DNA of 64,000 nucleotides from Gp1-AA133 sp964641665 (GTDB taxonomy: Bacteria > Acidobacteriota > Terriglobia > Terriglobales > Acidobacteriaceae): positions 1-64,000 of the forward strand of contig CAZXKO010000076.1 in NCBI GenBank assembly GCA_964641665.1, written 5' to 3'. The notes beneath the pieces are model-generated. The model was given only the letters and a program-made list of their open reading frames with translations, ran no database searches and was not told the DNA's origin. Of the stretch, positions 31,633-40,200 are shown piece by piece. Positions within the stretch are counted from its first letter, which is position 1. Each line of letters opens with the position of its first letter. The position numbers and the translations under genes are program-made.

Positions 31633-33999
31633 ATGCAGTCACGCCGCCGAACGCTTTGCATCGCAATCTTGCTGGTACTGGTTGCTTCAGTTGCCTGGAA
31701 GTTGAGTCTTTCGACGCCGCCGGTTCTGGCGCAACAGGCCCAGCCCGTTTCGCTGCCTGACACCTCCACGCCGCTCATCAAGGCTGAAACGCGTTTGGTG
31801 CTGGTCGACACTGTGGTGACCGACAAGAAGGGAAACTACATCACCGACCTCGACGGGAAGAATTTCAAGGTGTGGGAAGACGACAAGGAACAGACCATTA
31901 AGAGCTTCTCCTTCGAGGCATCCTCCGGCCCTGGCGCTTCCGACCAGAAGCACTACCTCGTTCTCTTCTTCGACAATTCCACCATGGAGATGGGCGACCA
32001 GGCACGGGCGCGTGACGCAGCGGCGAAATTCATTGCTGCCAATGCGGGGCCCAACCGCTTGATGGCGATCGTGGAGTTCACGGGCATCGTCCGCATCGCG
32101 CAAAACTTCACGGCCGACGCTGACCGCCTCAAGAAAGTGGTCGCCCAGACCAAGTTCTCCAGCATTGATAACTCAGCTCCCGTCGAAGTGGCTTCTCTGG
32201 GGATGCCTAGCCTGAGCAGTGCGGCCGCCGATTTCGCTTCCCGGAGCGTTCTGCTCGCTCTGCGTAGCATGGCCAAGAGCTTGGCCAGTGTTCCGGGACG
32301 CAAGAGCTTGGTTTTTCTTACCTCAGGTTTCCCGGCCACGCTAGAGAATATGTCCGAACTCACGGCCACCGTGGATAGCTGCAACAAAGCCAACGTGGCC
32401 GTTTACCCCATCGATGTTCGTGGTCTCACCGTCGACATGCCCACAGGTGCCTCTGGACCTGGCGCTAAACTGACGCCTCCAGTGAATCCGCACGCAGTTC
32501 GACTTCAGAACGCGACCTACTACCCGAGCGCGCCTCATTCCCCGCGCCATACTGGCGCCCATCTCGTCCTGATTCAGCGTGGCGGAGGTGGGGGCGGGGG
32601 TGGAGGCGGGGGAGGCGGTGGTCACGGTGGCGGCGGAGGCGGCATCGGAGGTGGAGGCGGCGGTGGTGGCAAGGGCGGCGGCGGCACGGGTGGAGGTACC
32701 GGTAGTGGCGGCGGCAAAGGCGGCGGTGGTACCGGCGGCTCCGGTAGTGGTGGTCGTGGAGGCAGTGGCGGCATCGGCGGCGGCAACTCGCCCAATGCCT
32801 CGAATTTCTATGGCAACAACCCCTACAACCAGCCCCGGCTGATCGTTCCTCAATTTCCGCCGAGCGCTTCGACCAACCAGCAGGTGCTCTATCAGCTCGC
32901 CGACGGCACCGGTGGTTTCGTCATTCTTAACACCAACGACCTCCTCGGCGGCCTCGAACGAATTGCCCGCGAACAAACCCAGTATTACGTTCTGGGATAC
33001 TCGCCCGCGCCTTCGCCGGAAGGCACCTGCCACACCCTCAAGGTCAAAGTTGATCGCGGCGGAACCACCGTCCGCTCTCGCAGCGGCTATTGCAACGTGC
33101 GTCCCGTCGACCTATTGGCGGGCAAGCCCATCGAAAAAGATCTGGAAGGTCGTGCGAACGGCTCTCAGGCGGGTAACGTCGCCGCTTCCATGACACTCCC
33201 GTTCTTCTACACATCGACCAACGTTGCCCGGGTCAACCTCGCGATGGAGATCCCTTCCAGCTCCATCAAGTTCGACAAGGTGAAGGGCAAGCAGCACGCC
33301 GAAATCAACGTCCTCGGCATCGCCTACAAGCCCGACGGTTCTGTCGGCGCCCGCTTCAGCGACACTGTTAATTTTGATTTCGAGGGAAAAAAAGAAGTTC
33401 AGGAATTCCAGAAGTTGCCACTGCACTACGAAAACCAGTTCAACGTGGCTTCCGGCAGCTACACTTTGAAGGTCGTTTTTACCTCCAGCGGTGAAAGCTT
33501 CGGCAAGCTGGAAGCCCCTCTCGTGGTTGATCCCTACGACGGCAAACAGTTCGGGCTCAGCGGCGTGGCCCTCAGCCGCGACATGCATCGCGTCACTGAG
33601 ATGTCTACCGGCCTCGACGATGTCCTGCTTGCCGATCGCACCCCGCTCGTGGTGCAGGGCATGCAGATCGTCCCCACCGGCGCCTCGCACTTCAGCAAGA
33701 CCGACAATGCCTTGATCTATGTCGAGGTTTACGAGCCGCTTCTCGCCACCGCCACCAGCTTTCCGAAAGTAGGACTCTCCTACCAGGTGGTCGATCGCAA
33801 GAGCGGTGAAAAGAAAGTCGATGACTCCGGCCTGCTCGACCTCACGACCACTGCCAAGCTGGGCAATCCCGTCATCCCGCTCGGGATCCGCATCCCGCTC
33901 GACAAGCTACCGCCCGGTTCCTACCGGGTGGAACTCAAAGCGATGGATTCCTCTGGAAGCACGAGCCCTCAACGGATCGCCGAGTTTGATCTGGAATAA
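31633..33999 (+). CDS. Acidobacterial VWFA-related exported protein with a glycine-rich insert
   Basis: This 788-residue paralogue of the preceding gene has a signal anchor (TLCIAILLVLVASVAWKLSL), the LVLVDTVVTDKKGNYITDL strand set and a VWA core with a metal-site-like FFDNSTMEMGD. It is interrupted by a segment that is almost all glycine, about residues 316-387 (32577-32790), before the SRSGYCNVRPVDLL-type end of the domain. After that come two beta-rich regions (VNFDFEGKKEVQEF and KVGLSYQVVDRKSG). The glycine run is unlike the neighbours in composition and is likely an extended, disordered linker. GAGGTGGGAT precedes the ATG. It is probably co-transcribed with the gene 18 bases upstream. 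The function is unknown. Confidence 0.85.
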   Translation: MQSRRRTLCIAILLVLVASVAWKLSLSTPPVLAQQAQPVSLPDTSTPLIKAETRLVLVDTVVTDKKGNYITDLDGKNFKVWEDDKEQTIKSFSFEASSGPGASDQKHYLVLFFDNSTMEMGDQARARDAAAKFIAANAGPNRLMAIVEFTGIVRIAQNFTADADRLKKVVAQTKFSSIDNSAPVEVASLGMPSLSSAAADFASRSVLLALRSMAKSLASVPGRKSLVFLTSGFPATLENMSELTATVDSCNKANVAVYPIDVRGLTVDMPTGASGPGAKLTPPVNPHAVRLQNATYYPSAPHSPRHTGAHLVLIQRGGGGGGGGGGGGGGHGGGGGGIGGGGGGGGKGGGGTGGGTGSGGGKGGGGTGGSGSGGRGGSGGIGGGNSPNASNFYGNNPYNQPRLIVPQFPPSASTNQQVLYQLADGTGGFVILNTNDLLGGLERIAREQTQYYVLGYSPAPSPEGTCHTLKVKVDRGGTTVRSRSGYCNVRPVDLLAGKPIEKDLEGRANGSQAGNVAASMTLPFFYTSTNVARVNLAMEIPSSSIKFDKVKGKQHAEINVLGIAYKPDGSVGARFSDTVNFDFEGKKEVQEFQKLPLHYENQFNVASGSYTLKVVFTSSGESFGKLEAPLVVDPYDGKQFGLSGVALSRDMHRVTEMSTGLDDVLLADRTPLVVQGMQIVPTGASHFSKTDNALIYVEVYEPLLATATSFPKVGLSYQVVDRKSGEKKVDDSGLLDLTTTAKLGNPVIPLGIRIPLDKLPPGSYRVELKAMDSSGSTSPQRIAEFDLE

Positions 34000-34007
34000 C
34001 CCCGCGT

Positions 34008-34036
34008 GGCGCGGACGGACAACCCCCGTCCGCGCC
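34008..34036. terminator. GC-rich hairpin after the VWA gene
   Basis: GGCGCGGACGG (34008-34018) and CCGTCCGCGCC (34026-34036) form an 11-bp perfect stem with a 7-base loop, starting 8 bases after the stop at 33999. There is no T-run, so it may end transcription only weakly or protect the RNA end. The inner arm GGCGCGGAC/GTCCGCGCC recurs at 41442-41464. Confidence 0.55.
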
Positions 34037-34171
34037 ATGCATCTCCCCTCGCCGCCCCGGCATCCATCCCCCTGACTCCCCAGTTTGGGGGAAGATTCTC
34101 TCCTCCAGATCGCCTAGAATTGATCTGGTCTGGCACCGCTCGGTGTCAGTACGGATCAGATAGAAGCTGCG

Positions 34172-35962
34172 ATGCGTTTGCCTTTGCGCTGCTCCAGAGT
34201 CTCCATCCCCGCTCTCGCCGTCGTCCGTCTGCTCGCCCTTCTCGTGGCACTTGCCGGGTGCCTCTTCGCGCAAGATGATCCCGCACAACCCCCGGAGCCT
34301 TCGCCGACTCCTGAGCCTCCGGCGGCTTCAGAGCCTCTGGCGCCACCGCCGAATGCCGCTGCCTATTCCCTAACCGGAGTCGTTCTCAACTCAGTAAGTG
34401 GCGAACCCATTCGTCGAGCTCTGGTTCAGGTCGCTGGCCCACCGCTCAACACGACAACTCCTTTGGCCCTGCTCACCGACTCGGAAGGCCGCTTCGAATT
34501 TCCCAACTTGCCGGAGGCCGACATAACCCTCGCAGCCCGCAAGCCGGGATTTTTCAGCGACCAGGAACTGCATCCGGAAAACTTCCAGCCGGCCATCGTG
34601 CACCTTGCCGCCAACACGCCCTCCATGGTTCTCAAGCTTCTGCCGGAAGGCACCATTTCGGGCCACGTCACCACCACGAGCGGGGAAGCTCTCGAGGACA
34701 CTCCGGTCCGGGTCTTCTTCCAGCGCACCGTCGACGGTCGCAAGCACTGGGAGTTGCATTCTCAGATCGCCGCCGACGAAGACGGTCAGTTCCGCGTCGC
34801 CGGATTGGTCCCGGGACGTTATCTCCTCGCAGTGGGGCCAAATCTTGGCCTGATCCGGCCGCCGACCCCTGGGACCCGCAGCCCGCGCGAAGAAGGATTC
34901 GGTCCGCTGTTGTTTCCAGGCGTGCCCGAGATGGAGTCCGCCACCCTCATCACGGTCCTTCCCGGCCAGCAATTGCAAGCCGATTTCACCGTGAAACCCG
35001 AGCCCGTATTCAAGGTTTCCGGAACGGTTTCGGGAGCCGCTGGGCTTAACGGAGGCCTCCAGTTCGTAGCTCGCTCCGGTGACGCCGTGAACTGGAATGG
35101 GAACTTCGATCCCCAAACGGGAAAATTCGATTCCCGCGTCGCCGCCGGATCGTACGTCCTGCGTTTTCGTGCGCCCGACGCCACCGGCTTGATCGCCGCC
35201 GCAGACCTTCCGCTAAACGTCTCCTCCGATGTCACTGGTGTCAGCCTCGTCCCGGGGCCAGCTTTCTCATTACCAGTCCACGTCGAGCAACGTCCGAGCG
35301 CTCCCTCGAGCGAAGGCGCACCAAACGGTGCAACGGGTTCGGTCCCGCTGGATCAATCGCGGGCGGACACGAGCCAAATCACCTTCGTTCCTCCGCAACT
35401 TCCTTGCCCCCAGGTCCGGCTGATTCCCGCTGAAGCCTCCCTTGAAGAGGAGGCCCTGCAAGCTGATCTCGCCAACAATCGGCCAGGTTCGTTCGCCATC
35501 CGCAATCTCGTTCCCGGGCGTTACTCCGTCGAGATCGTTTGCAACCCGCCCTGGTACGTGCAGTCGGCCACGAGCGGCAATGTTGACGTACTTCGCGACG
35601 ACCTCGTGATCGTCGCCGGGCACCGCCCCGATCCTCTGGAAATCATTGTGCGTGACGACGGCACCATGCTGATGGGATCCCTGCGCGCCGACGGCGAACC
35701 CGTCCGCGGAAATGTCTTGCTCATCCCCGAACAGGGCTCGCTCACCCAGGCCAAACTCACCATGGCTGCACCCACTGGCGAATTCGGTTTCATCAGCGTC
35801 GCCCCGGGAGACTACAAGCTCTTGGGTTTCGACAGCATCGATGGCCTTGAGTTCCGCAATCCCGATGTGCTTGCTCCCTATCTTTCTCGTGCGGTCCGGG
35901 TCAGCATCCAGCCTCACGACCAAACCACCGCGACCGTCGAGCGAATCAGTATAGGAAAGTGA
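34172..35962 (+). CDS. Exported protein with carboxypeptidase-regulatory-like domains, first of a pair
   Basis: This 596-residue protein has a signal peptide (VVRLLALLVALAGCLFAQ), a Pro/Glu/Ala-rich spacer (residues about 32-62) and several carboxypeptidase-regulatory-like (CarboxypepD_reg) beta sandwiches: YSLTGVVLNSVSGEPIRRAL, FEFPNLPEADITLAARKPG, ISGHVTTTSGEALEDTPVRV and FRVAGLVPGRYLLAVGP. In the family these sandwiches are protein-protein or glycan contact modules, not enzymes. Such secreted multi-sandwich proteins are abundant in acidobacteria. The next gene is a homologue starting 4 bases after its stop, so the two are translated from one message. The ribosome site is not strong. No catalytic motif is seen. 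Confidence 0.8.
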   Translation: MRLPLRCSRVSIPALAVVRLLALLVALAGCLFAQDDPAQPPEPSPTPEPPAASEPLAPPPNAAAYSLTGVVLNSVSGEPIRRALVQVAGPPLNTTTPLALLTDSEGRFEFPNLPEADITLAARKPGFFSDQELHPENFQPAIVHLAANTPSMVLKLLPEGTISGHVTTTSGEALEDTPVRVFFQRTVDGRKHWELHSQIAADEDGQFRVAGLVPGRYLLAVGPNLGLIRPPTPGTRSPREEGFGPLLFPGVPEMESATLITVLPGQQLQADFTVKPEPVFKVSGTVSGAAGLNGGLQFVARSGDAVNWNGNFDPQTGKFDSRVAAGSYVLRFRAPDATGLIAAADLPLNVSSDVTGVSLVPGPAFSLPVHVEQRPSAPSSEGAPNGATGSVPLDQSRADTSQITFVPPQLPCPQVRLIPAEASLEEEALQADLANNRPGSFAIRNLVPGRYSVEIVCNPPWYVQSATSGNVDVLRDDLVIVAGHRPDPLEIIVRDDGTMLMGSLRADGEPVRGNVLLIPEQGSLTQAKLTMAAPTGEFGFISVAPGDYKLLGFDSIDGLEFRNPDVLAPYLSRAVRVSIQPHDQTTATVERISIGK

Positions 35963-35966
35963 TTGC

Positions 35967-37688
35967 ATGCTGCGCCGCTTGGCCATCGCGTCTTTGCTTG
36001 TTCTGATCGGCACACTCATTTCCGCTGCGCAGAAGCCGCCCTCCACACCTCCACTGCGCAACGCCAGCTTCCGTATCAGCGGGACCGCCGTCAACTTGGT
36101 TGACGGCCAATCCCTCAGCTCCGTCGAAGTCACCATCGCATCCACCGAACAGCGCCAGCAAACGCAGCAACTGGTCACCGGTCCCGACGGCCGTTTTCGT
36201 TTCGACAACCTCGCTCCCGGCAAGTACAGCCTCGCCGCCCGCCGCACCGGATTCGCGGCCCAGTTCTACCAGCAGCACGACGAGTTCTCTACCGCCGTTG
36301 CCGTTGGTCCCGGCCTGGCCTCAGAAAATCTTATCTTCACCCTCACGCCTGACGCCTCCATCTCGGGCCTGGTCCTCGACGAGGAAAACGAACCCGTCCG
36401 CGGCGGTCAGGTGATGCTGTTCGTCCGCAGCGCTGGCACCGTTCACCTGCAGGGCGAAACCACCCTCGACGAGCAGGGCCGCTACCACTTCGGCCACCTT
36501 CGTCCCGGCACTTACTTCGTCGCCGTCGTCGCGCAACCCTGGTACGCACAGGACCGGCTGGTGATTGCCCAACCCGGCCTCCTTTCCGTCGAAGGCACGT
36601 CGCCGGCGACGCAAGTCATCCTCCAGCCTTCTGACCAGCCTGAACCCACCACGCCCTCGCCCCTCGACGTTACCTATCCCACTACGTATTACCCCGCCGC
36701 CACGGAGTCCGAGAACGCCGCGCCCATCGCGCTTCGTCCCGGTGAGCGCGTTGTGGCCGATTTGAATCTGCAGGCGGTTCCTGCCCTCCGCCTCCGTATT
36801 CGTAGCGCCACTTCGGATGCAGAGCGGCCGCTGGTCGGCACCGTCCAACAGCGCATCTTCGACTCCGTGGTCCCTATCCAGCGACGTATCCAACAGTCCA
36901 CCCCGGGCGCTCTGACTATTACGGGCGTGCCTCCCGGCCATCTTGTCCTGGGGATCAGTTCTTTCAATGGCAAGGACTGGTCGAGCCTGAACAGAGAAGT
37001 CGACCTCACCGCCGACACCAACATCGATGCCTCCGAAGACCACGCGGGCTCTGTCATCATTAAAGGTGTTATCCGCGGGCAGGCCGGCTGGCCCTTTCCC
37101 TCCAGCGCCTATGTCCGCTTCACGAGTCCTGAGTCCGGCGAAAGCTTCGGAGCGCAGGCTTCCGAGAAGGGAACGTTTGAAATCCAGCAGTCCCTCACCG
37201 GCTCGTCCAACTTCAACGTTGCGGTCTTGAATGTCCCGGATCTTGTCGTGCAAAGCGTCGCAGCCAGCGGCGCTGCAGTCACCGGACACACCGTGTCACT
37301 GCCGCACAACGGATCCGTCCAACTCACCGTCACCATGGCTCAAGGTCTGAGTCGCATCGACGGCACCGTCCTACTCGGCGACAAGCCAGTCTCGGAAACC
37401 ATGGTCATCCTGGTTCCTCAGCACCTCGAAGACGAGCCTTCTCTCTTCCGCCGCGATCAGAGCGACAGCGACGGCACCTTCAGCCTCTACCAGATTCTTC
37501 CTGGACGCTACACGCTGGTTGCCATCGAGAAGGGCTGGGAACTCGACTGGCACAATCCCGCTGTCCTCAAGCCTTTCCTCGAACACGGGGAAGTCGTCGA
37601 GGTCACCGCCAGCAAAACCTACAAGGTCTCTCTCAAGCTGCAGCTGCTCGACCCGTCCTCCGCGCCCACAACTTCCGCCCTACAATAG
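35967..37688 (+). CDS. Exported protein with carboxypeptidase-regulatory-like domains, second of a pair
   Basis: This 573-residue homologue of the upstream gene has a signal peptide (LAIASLLVLIGTLISAAQ) and beta sandwiches SFRISGTAVNLVDGQSLSS, FRFDNLAPGKYSLAARRTGF, ISGLVLDEENEPVRGGQVML and GHLRPGTYFVAVVAQPWY, plus a last one ending TFSLYQILPGRYTLVAIEKG. The end LEHGEVVEVTASKTYKVSLKLQ repeats the closing pattern of the first gene. No enzyme residues are seen. Presumably secreted or envelope-bound with a structural or binding role. It starts 4 bases after the previous stop and ends 29 bases before the dioxygenase gene, so a three-gene transcript is possible. Confidence 0.8.
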   Translation: MLRRLAIASLLVLIGTLISAAQKPPSTPPLRNASFRISGTAVNLVDGQSLSSVEVTIASTEQRQQTQQLVTGPDGRFRFDNLAPGKYSLAARRTGFAAQFYQQHDEFSTAVAVGPGLASENLIFTLTPDASISGLVLDEENEPVRGGQVMLFVRSAGTVHLQGETTLDEQGRYHFGHLRPGTYFVAVVAQPWYAQDRLVIAQPGLLSVEGTSPATQVILQPSDQPEPTTPSPLDVTYPTTYYPAATESENAAPIALRPGERVVADLNLQAVPALRLRIRSATSDAERPLVGTVQQRIFDSVVPIQRRIQQSTPGALTITGVPPGHLVLGISSFNGKDWSSLNREVDLTADTNIDASEDHAGSVIIKGVIRGQAGWPFPSSAYVRFTSPESGESFGAQASEKGTFEIQQSLTGSSNFNVAVLNVPDLVVQSVAASGAAVTGHTVSLPHNGSVQLTVTMAQGLSRIDGTVLLGDKPVSETMVILVPQHLEDEPSLFRRDQSDSDGTFSLYQILPGRYTLVAIEKGWELDWHNPAVLKPFLEHGEVVEVTASKTYKVSLKLQLLDPSSAPTTSALQ

Positions 37689-37717
37689 AGAAGTCTCGAG
37701 CGTCTCCGAGGTCAATC

Positions 37718-38494
37718 ATGCCCCTCACGCCGGCCATTTTCTTCGGACACGGAAATCCCATGAACGCGCTTCAGCACAACGCGTACACCGAGCGCTGGGC
37801 CGAAATAGGCGCGAATCTCCCGCGTCCCAAGGCCATCCTTTGCGTTTCGGCGCACTGGTACATCCCGGGCGCTGCCGTTACTGTCAGCACCGCCCCGCGC
37901 ACGATTCACGATTTCGGGGGATTCCCGAGGGAACTCTATGAAGTCAGCTACCCGGCTCCGGGCGATCCCGATCTGGCCCGCCGCATTCAGGCGCTACTGG
38001 CCCCTCTGCCGGTCGAACTCAACGACCGTTGGGGACTCGATCACGGCACCTGGTCGGTGCTCTGTCACGTCTATCCCCAAGCTGACATCCCCATCGTTCA
38101 ACTCAGCATCGACGAGACCCGTGCTGCCAGCTTCCACTACGACATCGGCCAGCGCCTGGCTCCGCTGCGCGAGGAAGGCATCCTCATCGTTGGCAGCGGC
38201 AACCTCGTGCACAACCTCCACACCTACGCCTGGGGACAACACGCCGTCGATCCCTTCGCATGGGCCGTTCGCTTCGAAGAGGAAGTCCGTGGCCTGCTCC
38301 AGGCCGGCGACCACCGCCCTCTCATCCACTACGAAACCCTGGGCCGCGAAGCCCAGCTCTCCATTCCCACGCCTGATCACTATCTTCCGCTACTTTACGT
38401 AATTGGCGGGCGCGCCGAACGCGAACTGCTCTCGTTTCCAGTGGAAGGCGTAGACGGCGGTTCGATCTCGATGCTCGCCGTCCAATTCGGTTAG
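37718..38494 (+). CDS. ygiD: 4,5-DOPA dioxygenase extradiol family (YgiD-like)
   Basis: This 258-residue protein matches the class III extradiol ring-cleavage dioxygenases of YgiD/DODA type. It starts PAIFFGHGNPMNAL (metal His in GHGNP), followed by ILCVSAHWYIPG, the catalytic-site segment RWGLDHGTWSVL, the strand IVGSGNLVHNLHTYAW and TPDHYLPLLYVIGG. The His and Glu ligands typical of the family are present. Plant DODA opens the ring of L-DOPA in betalain synthesis; bacterial YgiD acts on DOPA in vitro and its physiological substrate is not established. It lies 29 bases after the carboxypeptidase-regulatory-like gene. No signal peptide is seen, so it is cytoplasmic. Confidence 0.88.
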   Translation: MPLTPAIFFGHGNPMNALQHNAYTERWAEIGANLPRPKAILCVSAHWYIPGAAVTVSTAPRTIHDFGGFPRELYEVSYPAPGDPDLARRIQALLAPLPVELNDRWGLDHGTWSVLCHVYPQADIPIVQLSIDETRAASFHYDIGQRLAPLREEGILIVGSGNLVHNLHTYAWGQHAVDPFAWAVRFEEEVRGLLQAGDHRPLIHYETLGREAQLSIPTPDHYLPLLYVIGGRAERELLSFPVEGVDGGSISMLAVQFG

Positions 38495-38504
38495 CGCCCT
38501 TGCT

Positions 38505-38556
38505 CTGCGCCGTCTGCGGCTGCTCTCTGTGATCTCTGCGCTTAAGAGCTTTGCGG
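38505..38556 (-). repeat. CGCAGAG-type dispersed repeat, locus 2
   Basis: On the minus strand this reads GCCGCAAAGCTCTTAAGCGC, then AGAGATCACAGAGAGCAGCCGC and AGACGGCGCAGAG, the same wording as the other loci. It lies just after the YgiD-like stop. Confidence 0.6.
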
Positions 38557-38650
38557 CCTCACACATTGTGCCTGCGCGAGATGACAGCGCACGATGAGAT
38601 TGAGATTGGTAACCGGGAAGGTGACAGCAGTTGGGCCCGGGGAGTCGGCC

Positions 38651-38956
38651 TCACGCCCCGCGCGAGACCGCCTTGACCGCTCTCGTCTCCTTTGAAGGCG
38701 GCACGATTGGATGCCGTGCAACCGGGTCGGGCATCGGCGCACTGAGCGATTCCACCTTCACTGCGCCGCATCCGTCGAGCGTCACTCGCATATTCTGCGA
38801 ACAATCGCCGCACAACCAGAAATACTCACTCCCGCGGGAGCCATTCGACGGACGTATCGCGCCACCCCAGCTTGCCATATCGATTAGGTAGATTTTCCCG
38901 CTGCGGAAGTAGTGAAACGGACGATAACACGCTGGATTCGCACACTTCGCTGTCAT
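38651..38956 (-). CDS. Small zinc-ribbon-like protein
   Basis: This 101-residue protein has two cysteine pairs: Cys5/Cys10 (KCANPACYRPF) and Cys49/Cys52 (WLCGDCSQNM), which suits one zinc site. Between them is FHYFRSGKIYLID, and after them VTLDGCGAVKVESL. The rest of the tail is Pro/Lys-rich and probably disordered. Similar short proteins occur singly in many acidobacteria; the role is unknown. There is no signal peptide. It stands downstream of a receiver gene and a coupled short frame on the same strand, so it may end a small transcript. Confidence 0.65.
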   Translation of the reverse strand: MTAKCANPACYRPFHYFRSGKIYLIDMASWGGAIRPSNGSRGSEYFWLCGDCSQNMRVTLDGCGAVKVESLSAPMPDPVARHPIVPPSKETRAVKAVSRGA

Positions 38957-39012
38957 AAAGCCACATCCTCGGAGGGGCTACCCTTGCGGTTCCGGTCGCT
39001 CGTCTTTTCCCT

Positions 39013-39159
39013 TCAACCCATGCCGGTCACAGATCCGGTTGGCGAGGTCCAAAGCGCCTCCCGCTTCGTTCCCGCTTCTTCCTGAGGATTCGGTTCCGCT
39101 GCAAATCCTGGCTGTTCCATCCTCGCCTCCCGCAGTGTCTCTTCGGTCTCGACACTCAT
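39013..39159 (-). CDS. Short frame coupled to the receiver gene, possibly frameshifted
   Basis: An ATG at 39159 immediately follows the receiver gene's TAG, a classic coupling arrangement. It encodes 48 mostly charged residues (SVETEETLREARMEQPG). In another frame the continuation reads LDLANRICDRHGLKGKDERP up to a stop at 38978, which looks more protein-like than the last codons of the original frame. A frameshift near 39055 is therefore possible. I do not recognise the product. Confidence 0.3.
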   Translation of the reverse strand: MSVETEETLREARMEQPGFAAEPNPQEEAGTKREALWTSPTGSVTGMG

Positions 39160-39519
39160 CTAGGCTGCCAGGCAGCTGCGGATTTTCGCCTTCACGTCCG
39201 CGTGCTCCCATTTGCACACTGCCGTATGCGCGCTGTTTGCCCGTCCCAGTATGCTCTCTTCGCGCGTGTGCATGAGGAAGCGGAAGGCGTTCGGTTGTCT
39301 GCGCACAAGTTCGTTCCACAGCGCGTCCACATCGACATCGCTGAGGTGTTCATCCACCAGCAGCAGGTCGAACTGCCCCGTCTCCGACAGCGCCAGGGCC
39401 TCCTGTCCGCTCCACGCCGTCACCGTGCGATAACCCTCACCCTCGAGCAACCGCTCCAACTCGATCAGCACATCTTCATCGTCATCCACAATCAGAATTT
39501 TGATAGGATCACTGGCCAT
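39160..39519 (-). CDS. Single-domain response regulator
   Basis: This 119-residue receiver domain has no output domain. It has the acidic pair in ILIVDDDEDVL, phosphoacceptor Asp in LLLVDEHLSDVDV near residue 54 and a Lys near the end (VCKWEHADV). The switch residue region is FRFLMHTREE, so the Thr is shifted compared with the consensus. It would pass a phosphoryl signal to a partner protein or act as a phosphate sink. GGAGG precedes the ATG by 7 bases. Its stop abuts the ATG of a short coupled frame. The upstream region contains a CRP-type palindrome and a hairpin. Confidence 0.8.
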   Translation of the reverse strand: MASDPIKILIVDDDEDVLIELERLLEGEGYRTVTAWSGQEALALSETGQFDLLLVDEHLSDVDVDALWNELVRRQPNAFRFLMHTREESILGRANSAHTAVCKWEHADVKAKIRSCLAA

Positions 39520-39646
39520 ATCAGGACCTCCAACCGTTCCCGGGGAGTGCCTGCATCGGTCGAAGCACTGGCATCCAGGACGCTGAAAGAAAATTGACTC
39601 GGAACCCAAAGTTCGTGAGTGAACGGTATAAGAAACCGCGTTACAC

Positions 39647-39673
39647 AAGATGGGGGCCGAGTCGCCCCATCTT
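39647..39673. other. Perfect 9-bp hairpin in the receiver upstream region
   Basis: AAGATGGGG (39647-39655) and CCCCATCTT (39665-39673) form a 9-bp stem with a 9-base loop. There is no T-run after it. It lies between the divergent receiver gene and the gene at 39833 and could be an operator or an RNA structure. Confidence 0.5.
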
Positions 39674-39696
39674 CTTTGGCAAGCTTCACACTCGTC

Positions 39697-39712
39697 TGTG
39701 ATGATCGTCACA
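39697..39712. promoter_or_regulatory. Crp/Fnr-family consensus site
   Basis: TGTGA-N6-TCACA (39697-39712) is an exact match to the CRP binding consensus, extended by one more matching base pair on each side (CTGTGA/TCACAG). It is 121 bases before the gene at 39833 and 178 bases before the receiver start. The regulator gene is not in the window. Confidence 0.5.
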
Positions 39713-39832
39713 GTCAAGAAAAAAAAGCTTGCGACGTGATGTTGCATTTTGTCGCTGCTCGCGCCGCGTGCCGATACCTAGTCAACCGCTTCGAGGGCGC
39801 TTAAGCGGCACACAGAACTGAGGCTCTTCACC

Positions 39833-40126
39833 ATGAGACCTGACCGGAAAAACGATTCGGCACTCCCGTACAGTAGCATGAGCCTGGAACAAATCCAGGA
39901 AGGCGTCAGCGCCGAAGCCGTGAGCTATGCCGCCGGACTGCTGGTCGAAGCCATTCGCAATTATGAATCGAATTCAATCAGCGCGCGCCAATTGAAACTC
40001 ACTCTGACCGAAGCGCAGATGATCGCCGCCAACCTCATTGCGAATGCCTCTTCTCATCTCGACGACAAGACTCTGGAAGAGCAAGTCGCGCGTGTGCGCC
40101 AGGCCATCAGGGAAGTCAAACCGTGA
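39833..40126 (+). CDS. Small helical hypothetical protein
   Basis: This 97-residue protein is predicted mostly helical (LEQIQEGVSAEAVSYAAGLL, ARQLKLTLTEAQMIAANLI, KTLEEQVARVRQAIREV) and soluble. It has no signal peptide, cysteines or recognised motif. It starts at ATG 39833 without a strong ribosome site. It is divergent from the receiver gene and lies downstream of the CRP-type palindrome. Confidence 0.6.
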   Translation: MRPDRKNDSALPYSSMSLEQIQEGVSAEAVSYAAGLLVEAIRNYESNSISARQLKLTLTEAQMIAANLIANASSHLDDKTLEEQVARVRQAIREVKP

Positions 40127-40200
40127 CGAAACACAGGTTCTGTGTGTAGAGGCGGCAGACCCCGCGTCGTCAATGAGCTCAGAGGAACCCTGCTGCTTAC

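Noticed and set aside
32341..33033. Minus-strand frame over the glycine-rich part of the VWA gene, read as an Ala/Thr-rich protein
   Set aside because: It is the mirror of the GGN repeat; glycine codons on one strand give Ala/Thr/Pro runs on the other. The plus-strand frame is the gene.
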